Shown here one piece after another: positions 37,017 through 50,679 of a stretch of DNA of 64,000 nt; the first letter of the stretch is position 1; each line of letters starts with the position of its first letter. Source of the DNA: Apophysomyces variabilis. Lineage: Eukaryota; Mucoromycota; Mucoromycetes; Mucorales; Mucoraceae. The notes below the pieces were generated by a model. That model saw only the letters and a program-made list of their open reading frames with translations, searched no databases and was not told the origin of the DNA. The DNA is taken from assembly GCA_002749535.1 (NCBI GenBank), contig MZZL01000406.1, positions 184,795 to 248,794 on the forward strand, in the 5' to 3' direction. The position numbers and the translations under genes were made by a program.

Positions 37017-38133
37017 GTTTCGACAGGCTGTGGCATATTACCGCAGTTTTGCTACTAAAATTTTTGGGAGCATAAAGAGGAGGCAGACTATAAAGAAACG
37101 GGCGATGGGAAGGAAAGAGAAAAAGAGCCTTCTTTGTATAAAAAATAAGAAATGCTAAGGAACAAGCGAAACTCTGATTAATTCTTTTATGTGATAAATA
37201 ATTGTTCTACTTGGATATCTATGATAGGACGCGGATAATGCGCCGGTTTGGGATGGTTACTAACATATTTTTGTAAAATCTGAAGGATTGGCGATGATAA
37301 GTGGTTCTTCTCACTTTCCTATTCTATGTCCACCGGTGCCTCAGTAGCACATAGATAGAATAGAATGCTAATGTGTTAACCAAATCTGAATGATAATTAC
37401 AGCCAATACATTCACGGAAGAGTCTGGAGTGATCAGCAAGACCTACCGCTATTAAAACAAAATGTTGGAAATATATTTTAAAGCATATGAGTCAGGAAAA
37501 AGTAGGTTCGGAAGTTCAAAGGAAGTAGAGAAATCCTTCAACCAAGCATACAAATTTCATACACGAGTTGGTAGACATGACTGGTTTTGCTTTATCACCT
37601 AACCACCTTTCTGTTCTTATAGTGTCGCTCACTTGAATGCACCATAACATAATAAGAGCATACCAATTTATTCTCATGTTTATCTTGGAACTTGGCAATA
37701 TTTGGACTACTTACATTGGGGATTCTTCTTTCTAGTTGGCGCAAAGGCGAAGGTTGCCGAAGAGAAGACGAAAGATGTGGTTCACACCCAACCCTGCTTC
37801 TTCCATCGTTTCTTCTGACATCTCCCTCCCCCCCCCCCAAAAAAAAGCAATTGTAGTGAGTCTTTCAAGATATGAGTTGAGATGGATGAAGGAGTTTTTC
37901 ATTTTATATTTTTTTTCTACGAATAAAGCGCGGTTTTGGGGGATTGTACCACATCTGGAGTCGAAGCGGAGGCAACCGGACTTAGCGTAGGAACGAACGT
38001 TAAGGTATCATATCCGCTGGCGCAAAAGTACTTTTTGGCTGACGCAAATTACCTTGCAAGAACCAATAAAATTTGGTTTTACAGTACCAATCGAGGACCG
38101 TCATCCTGCATTCATTTTCCACTCCTATTATTG
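37017..38133. other. Spacer between the Fanzor-like relic and the DUF1640 gene
   Basis: This could contain the right flank of a mobile element and the DUF1640 promoter. A C11 then A8 homopolymer run lies near 37830-37848. I found no terminal inverted repeat by eye and no supported gene. Confidence 0.4.
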
Positions 38134-38995
38134 ATGGCCAGTTCCTTACGTCAGGGTCAGTCTACGATATGAATCGATCCATATGTTGCTTATACCTCAG
38201 CCTTAGTGCGATCGTTCCTGGCTAAGAATTCTAGCTCCCGTTCATCAGCGCTTAGTTTCCACTCTTCATCGCCTATACGACAACTCCCTCAGTATCATTT
38301 CGACACATTTAAATTCGTTGAAAGACTGGAGAATGAAGGATTCACAAGAGAACAAAGTGAAGCTATTATGGCATCACTGCGTGAGATCATTTCTGAGAGG
38401 TAGATGCCTAATAGCCGATGTGGCAAGTCTTAATCCATGTTTTGAAGCATGTCCGGCCTAACGAAAGCTATGGTCACAAAAGCTGAACAAGAGAAGGTGG
38501 GGTTCAGTAAAACTGCATTCATACGACGAAGGGAATATGCTGATCTTGATAGGAAAGACGGTGTATACTTACAAAGTGGATTTTGCTCATCTAAAATCCG
38601 AAATCCAACTGTTAGAGAAAAACGACTTTATCATGATGAAGGCTGAAAATGAGCGTTTGCAGGGCGAAATTGAGAAATTAAGACAGAAGCTAAGGGAGGA
38701 AATTACAAGGACACAAGCAAATGTGAGATTAGATCTTAATTTGGAAAAGGGCCGAATTCGCGATGAAGCTAGTGCACAGGAAATCAAGATCAAAGAAACC
38801 GATACAAGGATTGAGAGTGAAATTGCAGGGTTGCGTACGCAAATGGAAGCCATCAAGTTCCAAATCCTGCAATACATGATCGGTAAGCCATTGGCCGACA
38901 TAGTAACGATCCTTAAGAATTTTGTTCTTGTTCGTTTAGGTACGATCACAGGTGCGGGCGCTCTGTTTCTCGCCTATTTGCGTATGTTCCGGTGA
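38134..38995 (+). CDS. Mitochondrial DUF1640 (CCDC90/MCUR1/Fmp32-like) coiled-coil membrane protein
   Basis: A 221-residue protein from exons 38134-38155, 38201-38399, 38448-38506, 38553-38882 and 38940-38995. The N-terminus (MASSLRQALVRSFLAKNSSS) is rich in Arg and Ser, like a mitochondrial presequence. The conserved core follows: FKFVERLENEGFTREQSEAI, LTKAMVTKAEQEK, and YKVDFAHLKSEIQLLEKNDF. A long coiled coil then runs to one C-terminal membrane segment (GTITGAGALFLAYLRMF). Family members sit in the mitochondrial inner membrane; Fmp32 is linked to cytochrome oxidase assembly and MCUR1 to calcium uptake, so the exact role here is open. The donor at 38507 was chosen because it keeps phase. 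AATAAA at 39061 follows the stop. Confidence 0.85.
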
Positions 38996-41900
38996 TACCA
39001 ACCATCATCCTACCGGTCTTTCATCTTCATTCTCTCCTATTAGACCTGTTCATCTGTAAGAATAAAATACAATCTACTTGTCTATTGAATATATTATGTT
39101 ACTGTATATGAATCTGTCTGCAAATGAATGAGACCCATGACGCCAATTAGCACATAAAGCATGGATGGTGCTTTCTTGCAAACAATGGAATCACAGAGCA
39201 ACAAATGCTTTCTAGAGTAATACGTTTGCATTATGAGTGATAGCGTGTAACATAGAAAGACTGAGCCGATAGTAGATTTCCTTCATGAAAGCGAAACGTA
39301 CGTAAAACGCACTATTAAACTAAAACCATCGTTTCCCCAATGAGTACGCTTTATTAAGTAGCAGAATATACTTAACTTATCACCAACCTATCCTCTGCTA
39401 ACAGTGACTTGGTTAGCTCATCAATGCTAGGGTTCTTGCCAACGATCGGGCGAGAACAGCATACTGGCCGTTTAGGTGGGAATAGACAGATCAGACGGTA
39501 ATTGCCATGTTCGCAGCTGAGAAACAAGCCATTCTAGTGATCGTAGATTTAAACTTCTCTACTAGGCATTCATTGAAAGCTGCCAAAGAATTTTCGAAAT
39601 AGGCTATCTGTTTTTTCCATGGATCAATCCAAAGCACTGGGCGTCAAATGCAAGTCGATATGCAGGATATTTCAGGCCGCGAAGCCTCACATGTGTGTTT
39701 AGCAACTGTTGTTCTTAGGCTTTGCAACGTACCAAACAGTGGAAAAACATAGATAACTGACAACATCAGTATGTTTCAAGATGACCAAGGTTAACTATCA
39801 CGGGTTAGCGGTGAAATTTTGTCATTATTAGCCAGCTCCTTTTACGTTACTATCGCGTTGTGGACTGCGTTGAATCACTTGCATGGATTCGATCCCATCG
39901 ACCTAGGGTCAGATGATGAATATTTACCTACTTTGGTTAATATTCAACAAATACAGCGATTGCCTTCATTTGTTGCCCTTGTGATGCGTCTCCAATGGAA
40001 ATGCCAGGGATAACAGAACCGCGCTAGCGATGCAGACTAACAACTCGAAGTTGGTTTGAAAACCTCACATTGACCAGTTAAGTCATCCATGACCGCTACA
40101 AATCTTGTTCAAACCTTCTACGTATAAACTTGATGAAGCTGTTGAGAGTATTGTGTTGCAACCTTGTAGTATTAAGCGTTAATGCTTAAGTTGTTCTTGG
40201 TTTGATTGGCTCAAACTTAAAAGTGGGGCGTACGCACGTACCGCAAACTTTAGTGTTGTTTTCCGATCTTATGACATGGATAGCTTAACCGTTATCTTAG
40301 AAAGCACTGGAATTTCTTTACAATCGAGAGTATTTGCACAGTTCTCCAACAAAGGATATGTTTATCCATACCATGTTGTGCTCAATATCGAGTTATAAGA
40401 CTCAATGAATACTCACAGGAGGAAGTCGATAAGGTTAGAAACCGTTCAAGAGGGGCGACTCGGAAGCAAACTTACTTTTCTGTTTTTTCTTCCGTGCTTT
40501 TTGCTATATCTGACATGACTACTGACACAGGTCTTCAGACTTCCCATGTTGATTGTGATAAAAAGGCTTTTCTTTTTTGGCCTGTTGGAATTCAGTTTGT
40601 CACACGTGCACGGATAAAAATATTGGAAAATCTAATATAAACAGCACATTCTTTGACCGACAAGTCATTGATCTCTTTTTCTTTTGCACTATGAAAAGCG
40701 ACACAGTACCGTTGTATTTCTTACTTTGCAAACCAAAAGACACTGTAACCATGGCCTCTCTTATATTTGACCAAGACATCGAACATCAGCTCTGTTCGCG
40801 CAGGTTTCGTTGGGAATCACGACCAAATATGTATCCCAGAAATGTCAAGCCTAACCGAATTACGTGTCTGGATACTATCTTTGAAGAAGACAGCGAGAAT
40901 CCCGTTTAATAAAGCTGTAAACTTTTGTTTTTCATTCCGCTATTTATATCCCCTCATTTGACAAACAGCCAAATGCTTCATTTTTCTTCTTTGTGTTAAT
41001 AAAGCTTTTTCTAATTTCATATATATTTTCATGGCAGCGGCGTTAATAACGTTGGATGCAAGCGAACATTTCGTGATATTACAGGATTATATCATTGAGA
41101 TTCATGAGAACCTTGTTATCGCGCATTAATCATGTTTTCATGCAAGAAAAATGCATTAAGGCTTCTCGCACTTGTTGCTAATTGAGGCGTACTCACACTT
41201 TGCGCCAGTGAAAGTATAACGTTCTTTCCTTCCATTGCTATCTATCCTTAGGATTAGCGCTTCCGTAATGCTTAGCGAAGGCAGTTGTTTCATTAATTAT
41301 ATACCTACATCTGTATACCCTGAAAATGAAAAAAAAGCGCCACCAACTGTATTCTGATGCGGTTAACGGTGTGACATCTTTTAATTTTATAAGCTTCAAA
41401 GTTATTGAATTGCCGTAAGCAGAGAAGAATTATTACAGATGATGCATTGAACAATAAAAGGTACATTCTCTCTAACTGTTAAGTCTGCATTGGATTTCCA
41501 GCTCAATCAAGGCACATAGAAGGTAATGATTTGTTGGTCCTGTTCTACGAGACGAATCGTATGTATCACGTGGGGTTCAGGTTACTTATTATATGAAATT
41601 TCACTCCACAAGATAGAGGTTAAATGTGTCTAGATTATGAAGCTGGATATCACATCTGAGATTCTTTGCAGAACTACATGCACAACCATACATTTGCCTT
41701 AAATCTTGGATTTAAGACGAAACAATTACATCATCGTGCTTTAAAAGTTCAACTTGATGGAAACAGAGCTTAAGTGGCCGGCTAGTTTTATGATGGTCTT
41801 GAGTCAATGATCTATTCATTACTCATTTTTAATTGACAGCTACCAGAGCAACAAACCGATCAGTTAATCTGGTTATATGGAAAGCATTGAATGTATCAGT

Positions 41901-42989
41901 CATCTTTTGCAAATAAGAATAATTGCGTGACATGCAGCGTCGCGTAGATAACGTACTGTATTGTCAGAAGTTTCCTGGAAATACAGGTACGAGTCTTCCG
42001 AGTGGAAACCTGGACAAGTTAATGTTTTTCTGGCAGGCATTATGCCGCATTTAAAAGATAGTATTGTTTATTTACCTGTCTGTCTTAATTCTGTTTAACC
42101 TTCCCTAAGATAACCAAAATCTAAATCCCATCGCACATATTGAAAGATGATATTTTGGTTGGCCTTGACCACCCCAAGATACGATGTCGGCATGATGATC
42201 GTGTCCACGACGACATGCCTTAGAGTTGTTTCTATTTTTTTTTTGGTGCCCAAGTTTATGCAAAGCGTCTAATTACCATGGACCCTCAATTTATTTTAGT
42301 CAACACTGACTGGTTATTTATGCTGCGGGCTTATATGAATGCATACAGCAGCAGGAACCGAAGAAGAAGTACCTCTAATGTAGCACATTATCGAATCGTG
42401 AAAAAAAAAAACAATTGTTCTCATTTTCCATAGGTTTCTGTGTCACTGTAGCATAAAATGAAGCATCGTGTCTGATTTATAGTAGGATTCAGTTTCAGTA
42501 CCTAAGCATCGTGTCAATAGCGTCCCTCTATTCCGAAAAGGAAACGCAGCGTCATAGAGCTGTTGTCTGTTTTCGATCCCCGTTCTCTGATTCCGACAGT
42601 AGCTCTGGTTTTGGCATATAGCTGTTGTTCTGTAGGAGTTTTTAAGTAGTATTCTTGGACTGGAACGGGAAGGAATACCACGTAAATTGTAAGGGTTTAG
42701 ATGTCTATTCTTTAAAGGTCTATATTTGTTTCGTTTCGTTTCGTTTTCTTTCCAAGATAATCAGGTACCACTTTTCTGTGACTTTTGGTGTCAGACCGGG
42801 AATGAACCCAAACCGGGAAGCGAAATCCTTTACGAACGCTTTTTTCCCCTCCCCCCTCTTTCAACGACCATTCCCAAGGGACGTTAAACCAAGTCCCTCT
42901 TTTAAATTCCCCTTCTTTCCCCTTGGAACGTCGTGCCTGTGCATAGTAAAAACCCAGACTAAGCGTTACCCTCTTGTTCTTCCGTCGAG
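38996..42989. other. Long gene-poor region and myosin V promoter
   Basis: About 4 kb without a supportable gene. Frames at 39819-40013 and 40577-40909 show no domain. A TTTCG pentamer repeat is at 42729-42743, and a CT-rich stretch at about 42840-42930 precedes the myosin start. Confidence 0.4.
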
Positions 42990-45900
42990 ATGACTTCGCC
43001 AAACTCAACTCAGCTCCTTGACGTGTATACTAAGGGAACTCAGGCGTGGTTTACAGATGAAAAGGAAGGATGGGTGTCTGCATCCGTCCTGTCCAAAACT
43101 GTAGATGCCACATCGGTCAAGATCGTATTCCAGTCCGACGAAGAACCTGGAAAAGTAAGGCTAGAGAACAATCCATCTTTCGCTCATCCATCACCTAGGA
43201 ACATGTCTTCGAGACATCGATGGCAGAGCTAGAGAAGACAAAGGGTGCGAATTTACCTCCACTTCGCAACCCACCTAAGATGGAGAATACCGATGACCTT
43301 ACCAACCTCAGTTACTTGAACGAACCGTCAGGTCAGGACTTTTGATCCGCCCTTCACGTGCTGAATATCTTCTTATCGCAGTCCTTAATACCATCCGAAC
43401 CAGATACCATGAGCGTAATATTTATACCTACTCCGGCATTGTGTTGATCGCTGCAAATCCGTTTGCTCGTGTGCCGCTCTATGAACCAGAGATCATCCAG
43501 CAATATTCTGGGCGTCGGCGGGGTGAATTAGAACCTCACTTATTCGCCATTGCAGAAGACGCTTATCGATGTATGATTCGCGAAAAGTCGAACCAGACGA
43601 TTGTGGTTTCCGGAGAGAGGTAAGGCACATCCAATAAACTTCTTGGGAGCTGAATAGGACGCAGTGGTGCTGGTAAAACTGTGAGTGCCAAATATATCAT
43701 GCGTTATTTCGCCACGGCCGATGATAAGGAGGCGACGGGCAAGAATTCCAAAAGCGGTGAAGGGATGACGGAGGTCGAAGAACAAATTCTGGGTAAAATA
43801 GCAGTAATTATATTTTTTCGACTAAAAAGGAATCATTAGCTACCAATCCTATCATGGAAGCATTTGGTAACGCAAAGACAACTAGAAACGATAACAGTTC
43901 ACGATTTGGAAAATATATCGAGGTTTGAGCAAGCAAAATGCCAAATAACAGCAAGGCTAAATATGCAATAGATTCAATTTGACAAAAAATATAATATCGT
44001 CGGAGCAAAAATTAGAACATACCTCTTGGAACGATCTCGACTTGTGTTTCAACCAGAAACCGAGCGAAATTATCATATTTTCTATCAGGTACGTATATCT
44101 GTTTGAAGACGATTCGGATTGTTAAGCTTTGGCTGTAGCTATGTGCAGGTGCTCCAGCCGCAGAAAGAGCTGATCTTGGCCTGAAGGAGTGGACACAATT
44201 TAACTATTTGAATGGGAGCGGAACAGGCGTAATCCCAGGAGTAGATGATGTGGAGGAGTTTGAATTGACGCAGAAATCATTATCCTTAGTCGGCATTTCA
44301 GTACAGACCCAATGGCAGATCTTCCGTTTATTAGCGGCTCTCCTTCATATCGGCAACATTGAAATCGGAGGACGAGGCGATGCCACTCTTGCGGACGATG
44401 AACCTTCGCTAGAATTGTCCACTAAATTGCTTGGTATTAACAAGGCCGAATTCAGAAAATGGATTGTCCGCAAACAAATTATCACTCGTTCCGAGAAAAT
44501 TGTAACAAATCTGAATCCAACACAGGCACAGGTTGTGCGAGATTCAGTGGCTAAATATATATATGCCAACTTATTCGAATGGCTAGTCAGCGTCGTCAAT
44601 AACAGCTTGTCATGCTCCGATGCAGAAAGCGTGGCAACGTTCATTGGTGTGCTTGATATTTATGGTTTTGAACATTTCAAGAAAAATTCATTCGAACAGT
44701 TCTGTATCAATTACGCCAACGAAAAACTTCAGCAGCAGGTAGAAGACGCGATATGCTAAAACAATAATTGTTAATTCGGCCTATAGTTCAATCAACACGT
44801 GTTCAAACTCGAGCAAGAGGTAAAGCAGATTTACAATCGATTTAATGTAAACGCATGTTTGTTTTAGGAATACGTACGAGAACAAATTGACTGGAAATTT
44901 ATTTCGTTCAGTGACAATCAGAAATGTATCGAGATGATTGAAGCTAAGCTGGGTATACTGTCCTTGCTTGATGAGGTAAACTTGCTCTAATGGCTACTCT
45001 GAGATGTTAATATCTACAACAGGAATCTCGTCTTCCGTCCGGAACGGATCAAGGTTTCTGCAATAAATTATATTCCAACTTTAATGCGCCGGCTTATCAG
45101 GACTATTTCAAAAAGCCGCGATTTTCAAACAATGCATTCACTGTATGCCATTATGCTCACGATGTGCAATATGAAGCAGATGGTTTTCTGGACAAAAACA
45201 AAGACACGGTGCCTGAGGAGCACTTGGCACTTATCCAAAATGCTGAATCTGCGTTTTTGGTTGATATGATACAGACAGCAACCAGTCTCATTTCTGCAAG
45301 TGCTGCCTCCAGTCCTGTAAGATAAGATTGCTATTGATTGTACATCGTCTCACACATAATATTTAGTCGGACAACCAGAAACGACAAAGTGCTGCCAAGA
45401 AGCCAACGCTGGGTTCCATGTTTAAGGTAAGCGTAGCAAGTGACATGGTATTGGCAGCTGACATTGGTTACAGCTTTCCCTAATTAATCTAATGGACACG
45501 ATCGGACAAACCAATGTTCACTATATTCGTTGTATTAAACCTAACGAAGCCAAAGTAGCGTGGGCATTTGAAGCGAACATGGTTCTTTCACAGCTGCGTG
45601 CTTGTGGTGTTTTGGAAACTATCCGCATCAGTTGTGCTGGTTACCCGACCAGATGGACGTTTGAAGAGTTTGCAGATAGGTAAGAACTAAGATGGAACCT
45701 GAATACAACCGGGATTACTAAACATGGTATATTGATGCAACAGATACTACGCGTTAGTCAATTCTCAGTACTGGGATCCCAAAAACAACCCGGATATTCG
45801 CAAACTTTGCATGGTCATTTTGGATACTTACATCAAGGATCCAGACAAATACCAGATTGGTTTGACAAAGCTGTTCTTCCGCGCTGGCCAGGTACGAGGG

Positions 45901-48621
45901 AGAAAAGAATCAATGATGGGTATCTGAGTTCATTCGTTATTTTTCGCAGTTAGCCTACATGGAGAAGTTAAGATCGGATCGATGGAATGAGTGTGCTGTT
46001 GTGGTTCAAAAGAATGTGCGACGGTACATTGTTCGTATCCGGTATTTGAGAATAAGAGAAATGGTGACGAAATTGCAGCAAATTGCCAGGCGGAAGATGG
46101 GAGTACGAAAACTTGAAAAGTTAAGGCAAGAAAGAGCAGCCGTTGTGATCCAAAAATACTGGAGGAGATATATTGTTCGAAAACGATATTTGCGGCAACG
46201 CGCTTTGATTGTTCAGTTGCAAGCAGGTAGAGTCATGATTTACCAATGAACACGGCGTTGTGACACTGCAATTTCAGGTACAAGGGGTCTTGTTGCCAGG
46301 AAACGGTTTGCACGTTTACGTGAGCACAATGCAGCTACTCGGATACAGGCCGTTATTCGAGGATGGTAAGTGGATCACAAGAGCAACTTGACATTAATTT
46401 CAATGCAGGACTGTCCGTAAACGATACCAGGCTCAGCGTAATCATATGATTCGCATTCAGACTTGTGTCCGACGTCGTAACGCGCGAAAGCAGTTAATGG
46501 CTATGCGAGCGGAAGCACGTTCTGTGAGTCATTTCAAGGAAGTGTCTTATAAACTCGAGAACAAAGTTGTCGAGCTGGCCCAAAGCTTAAAACAGCAAAA
46601 GGATGAGAAGGCAAAACTTAAGAAAAAGGCAGTGGAGCTTGAAGCTCAAGTTCGATCATGGGTTGAAAAGTACGAAAAGCTGGACAAGAAATCTAAAGAT
46701 ATTGGAACCAAGATCAGCAGTACGCAGGATCATCAAAATGGCTGGTCTTCCATTCAACAAGAGCGGGATCGCCTTCAGAGCGAGTATATCGCATCTTTAA
46801 GCAAAATTAAGTCCCAAGACAAGGAGATTAGTTGCTTAACGAAAGAGTTGACGTTGCAAAAAGAAGAAATCTCGAAATTACGTCAAGCCTCGCAAACAGT
46901 GGTGAAAACTGTGCAGGAACCGGAGATGAAAGAACTGAAGAAACAGGTCTCCGCACTCAAGGCACAGTTATCTCAAACCTTCAAACCCTCGCGACGACAA
47001 CAATCGTTAAGTTCAAGCATCCGAAATTCATCCCAGGTTCGTAGACCAGGAGAGAAAGGTGGCGTCACACGGGCAGCCGCTACAGCTGCCTATCGACGTG
47101 AAGCTGCTGCAAAGAAGCCAAATCCACAGGATGGTATGTCTGCGGAAGAAGCATCGGCAACAGCAGCACAGATTGATAGTCTACGTGTTGGCGATGTGAA
47201 ACATGACCAAAATCTTCACGAGCTCTTGCAGGACGAACTATTGATTCAGCAGGAGATCATTGAAACTCTCGTCGAATCTTTAGAGGCACCCTTGCCTAAC
47301 CCTCAGGAGCCGCTTGAACATAAAGATATTGTGTTCCCTGCTCATGCTATTGCTCAATGCATTTCTTTGATGTGGAAACATGGATATCTCACCCAATCGG
47401 AACGCTTGTTGTTCTCTGTCCTCAACGCTATAGACAAGCATTGTTCGGTGAGACTTTTCTGAATGGTTATTTTTGCTGTTCCCTAACAATTACCTGGCTT
47501 TGTAGAGTTATAAGGCGGATGATGCCATCATCCCTTGTGCTTTCTGGATGATGAATGCCTATGAATTACGATCGTTGATTTGTTCTATCGAACAAGGACT
47601 GGAAAGCGAACTTCAAGCAAACTCAACGGAAGAACAACGAGCAGTGAACTGGCGGGACGTTGAGAAGATGATAGGCACTGCTAAATTCGAAGTCCAATGC
47701 TTGGAAGATAATATCTATTGCCACCTACTGACCGAGTTGAAGACCAAATTGAGCAAGATGGTTATCCCGGCTGTTATTGAAAGCCAGCCACTTCCTGGCT
47801 TCATGACAGCTGATTCCGGCCGCTTCTTCAAACAAGGCGCTACAGCCCAGGCAGCTGTCTCCACAGAAGATATGTTGCAGTTTTTGAACCAAGTCCATCG
47901 GGGAATCCGGTACTATGAAATCGAGGCATCTGTAACCGGGCAGGTGTTCAGCGAACTTTTCCATTATATTGGAGTGACTGCATTCAATGATCTTCTCATG
48001 CGACGAAACTTTAATTCGTGGAAAAGAGGTACAGAATATGAGGAAATGCATGCTTTTATACTTAAAAATATCATAGCAATGCAAATACAGTGCAACGTCA
48101 CGCGGTTGGAAGAATGGTGCAAGGGCCGTCAGTTAGAAGAAATAGCGCTCAATCTAGATCACCTGAATCAGGCAACAAGGTTACTACAAATGAAGAAGGC
48201 CAGTGTGGCCGATATCAATACCATCTTCGATGTGAGCTATATCTTGATGCCGATTCAAATCCAGAGATTGATGCAGAACTATCACGCGGCGGACTATGAG
48301 GTGGGTGGTCCGATGAAATAAATAGATGTGTGAGAGCGTACACTGAACCTTTTCTTTGTTAGCCTCCTATTGGTGGGGATGTGATGAAAGCGGTGGCATC
48401 CCGAGTGACCCACGGTGAAACACTTTTCTTAGACCAAGTATCCTTAGAAGAACATTTCTATGATGTTCCTGAAACACGCCACGAACTGTCGCTTGGCAAC
48501 TATTTACCTGCATCGGTAAGAGGTTATTCGTTACACAAAAACTAGAGAGCGCTGTCTTATTTTGCCGTTTTAGTTGAATTTACAGCACATCCGGCGATTG
48601 ATGGCCATGTCCCAATCCTAG
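42990..48621 (+). CDS. MYO2: Class V myosin heavy chain
   Basis: A 1554-residue actin motor for cargo transport along the actin cytoskeleton, encoded in 20 exons that sum to 4665 nt in frame: 42990-43154, 43199-43331, 43382-43619, 43665-43792, 43840-43922, 43972-44088, 44139-44738, 44787-44819, 44868-44975, 45023-45316, 45367-45426, 45474-45679, 45744-45891, 45950-46226, 46278-46365, 46409-47447, 47506-48028, 48077-48300, 48363-48515 and 48574-48621. The P-loop GESGAGKT is at 177-184. Switch I reads [12 protein letters not shown] and switch [19 protein letters not shown]. The actin-contact region contains [13 protein letters not shown] motifs in the neck include [19 protein letters not shown] coiled coil and the dilute globular tail ([20 protein letters not shown]) follow. 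Exon 8 is only 33 nt. AATAAA lies at 48686. The symbol follows yeast MYO2 by class. Confidence 0.93.
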
Positions 48622-48685
48622 ACGGGAATGTGGTATCCGGGTAAATCAGTCGTGATTGATTCGACCATTATCATCGTAATTTTAC

Positions 48686-48691
48686 AATAAA
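48686..48691 (+). terminator. Candidate polyadenylation signal of the myosin V gene
   Basis: AATAAA, 65 bases after the myosin stop codon, in a short spacer before the WW-domain gene. Confidence 0.45.
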
Positions 48692-48820
48692 AAAATGTTA
48701 CCCAATGTACACGGGGATGTCACTGCTTTTATGCCCTTTTACAACTCCTTTTAAGCACTGCACAAAAATGAATTCCGTGCTCCTTTTTTTTTTCCTTTCC
48801 TCAACTTTTTTTTTTTTTAG

Positions 48821-50279
48821 CCATTTCCTCTCCGCTACCACCAGGTAAGTCAAACTCCGTTCAAAGACTCTTGGCAAACATCGGGAGTTCCTTTGCTATT
48901 AGGTTGGGAAGCAAAGCAAACAGCAGACGGTCGATAGTAAGTGATTCATCTCGGTTTGGGGGGGGCTTTTGATGCTATGTGAACGGGATCGATTGATTTA
49001 TCTTGGAAAAGTTATTTCATTGACCACAATACCCGGCAAACCACATGGGAAGATCCTCGTAGCAAGGGTTATGGGGGTTCACCTGTACCACCTGCGTATG
49101 GAACGCCACCCCAACAGCCGCAACAAGCGCCTTACGGTGCTACTGGTGGTTATCCTCCACAGCAACCTCAGCAACCTTATGGCTATCCTCCTCAAAGTCA
49201 AGGCTATGGTTCAGGTCCTGCCTATCCTCCTCCACCTCAACAACAACCCTACGGTGGTAGTTATCCTCCGCCTCCACAGCAACAAGCACCTTATGGAGGA
49301 CCTAGCTATCCTCCTCCACCTCAACAGCAGGCTCCTTATGGCAGCGCATACCCTACCCCACCATCAGCACCCGCACCACAGCCTTATGGTGGTAACGGCA
49401 GTTACCCTCCTGCTCCTCAGCAAGGCGGTTATCCGGGCGGATATCCGCAGACATATCCCCCACCACCGCCTGCAGGGTACCCTCCACAACAACAACAGCA
49501 GCAGCAGCAACAAGGTGCATATGCCCAAGCCCCAAAGAAACCTGGCATGTCCAACGGCATGAAATTGGCAGCTGGTGTAGCAGCTGGCGGTCTGGCTGGA
49601 TTGGCTATTGGCGAATTTATTGAACATGAGAAAGATCAAAATGAGCGTATAGATCGGTTAGAACAGGAACAAAGGGAACAAGAAATGCGTAAGTATCCAA
49701 GCAATAAGAAAGAGCAAAGAAAAGGAAAACCTTGTTTGTTTATGATCACCTTACTCATCTTCTAATGCACCTCGTTTTTCTTTAATTTTCTCATGGCTAG
49801 GCCCACCACAACCATCCTATGGCGGTGGATATGGTGGCTATGAGCAAGGTGCATACGCTGCAGCTCCACCACCAGCTCCTGTCGATGATGGCACGACCAC
49901 CACGATTATTAAGGAAGATGGTGGCTGGTTTAGACCTGACAAGGAAACGATTGTGACCACAAGTAAGCTTGATAAAAATTTAAGTTTCAAATCGATGAGA
50001 GGAATTTTTTTTCCCTTGGTTTTGCTAACCGAATTTTTGTTTTTTCTACTTTCCACGCTATTAGATGCTTACGGTGACACCACTGTTGTTGAAACTAAGG
50101 ATGGATGGTTCCATGACGAGACAACAGGTACTAAAGCAACAAAAGATTTGCCTAGGGCGGGGAGAGGGGAGGAGGAAGTACCACTTAAGAAAATTTACTG
50201 AAAATACTTGTTCTTATTAGTCACGGAGACGGATCGCTATGGCGACACCACGGTGACGGAGGAAGACAGCTGGTTTTAA
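48821..50279 (+). CDS. WW-domain, Pro/Gln/Tyr-rich protein with glycine zipper; 5' exon unresolved
   Basis: Exons 48821-48844, 48903-48936, 49012-49688, 49801-49962, 50065-50127 and 50221-50279 join in frame. A WW domain (two Trp) reads PLPPGWEAKQTADGR then YYFIDHNTRQTTWEDPR; it normally binds proline-rich peptides. About 150 residues of repeated YPPPPQQQ/PYGG-type sequence follow. A glycine-zipper helix (MKLAAGVAAGGLAGLAIGEF) with a charged coil comes next. The C-terminus repeats a Gly-Trp-Phe unit: KEDGGWFRPDKET, then AYGDTTVVETKDGWFHDETT, then RYGDTTVTEEDSWF. The unit is interrupted by introns at similar positions. The start codon exon could not be fixed; the exon at 48821 needs one base from upstream. 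The protein may assemble on membranes or in condensates, by inference only. Confidence 0.75.
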
Positions 50280-50458
50280 ATGCTACAATGAGTCGGAACG
50301 TAATGACAATAATAGATTGCAGTGGTACACACGTCTTACATACTCTTTTCCTGAGTTTCGTTTCTTTATTTTTGTTTGGTATATACGTTTGCTTTTGTTT
50401 CTTTTTTATCTTGTTTATGGCGTGAGTAGTATATAGTGTGAGAGTGTGTGTGCGTGAG

Positions 50459-50479
50459 AAAGAGAGAGAGAGAGAGAGA
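50459..50479. repeat. GA dinucleotide repeat
   Basis: About ten GA units, between the convergent WW-domain gene and the 50.7 kb gene. Confidence 0.8.
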
Positions 50480-50679
50480 CATCTTCATTAGATCTTTGCC
50501 CGTTCCTTTTTTCTTCTTTTTCCAAGGTTGCCGTTGTATCGGTTCTAAGCAAGGAAACAAGAAAAAAAGGAGGAAAAGAATTGGGTATCGTATTACAAAA
50601 AGGAAAAAAGGGTAGACCAGCTGTAAATTAAGGGAAAAAATTAAAACAAAGAAAGGGATAAGTATTAAAGCTTGAGATT

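Noticed and set aside
33600..37400. Terminal inverted repeats or target duplication around the Fanzor-like gene
   Set aside because: I looked on both flanks and found no convincing pair by eye, so element ends are not claimed.
40577..40909. 110-codon plus frame in the 39-43 kb spacer
   Set aside because: No domain or exon neighbours, and nothing supports expression.
45732..45953. Plus frame overlapping myosin exon 13
   Set aside because: The myosin frame through the same bases encodes conserved motor-domain sequence and splices in phase.
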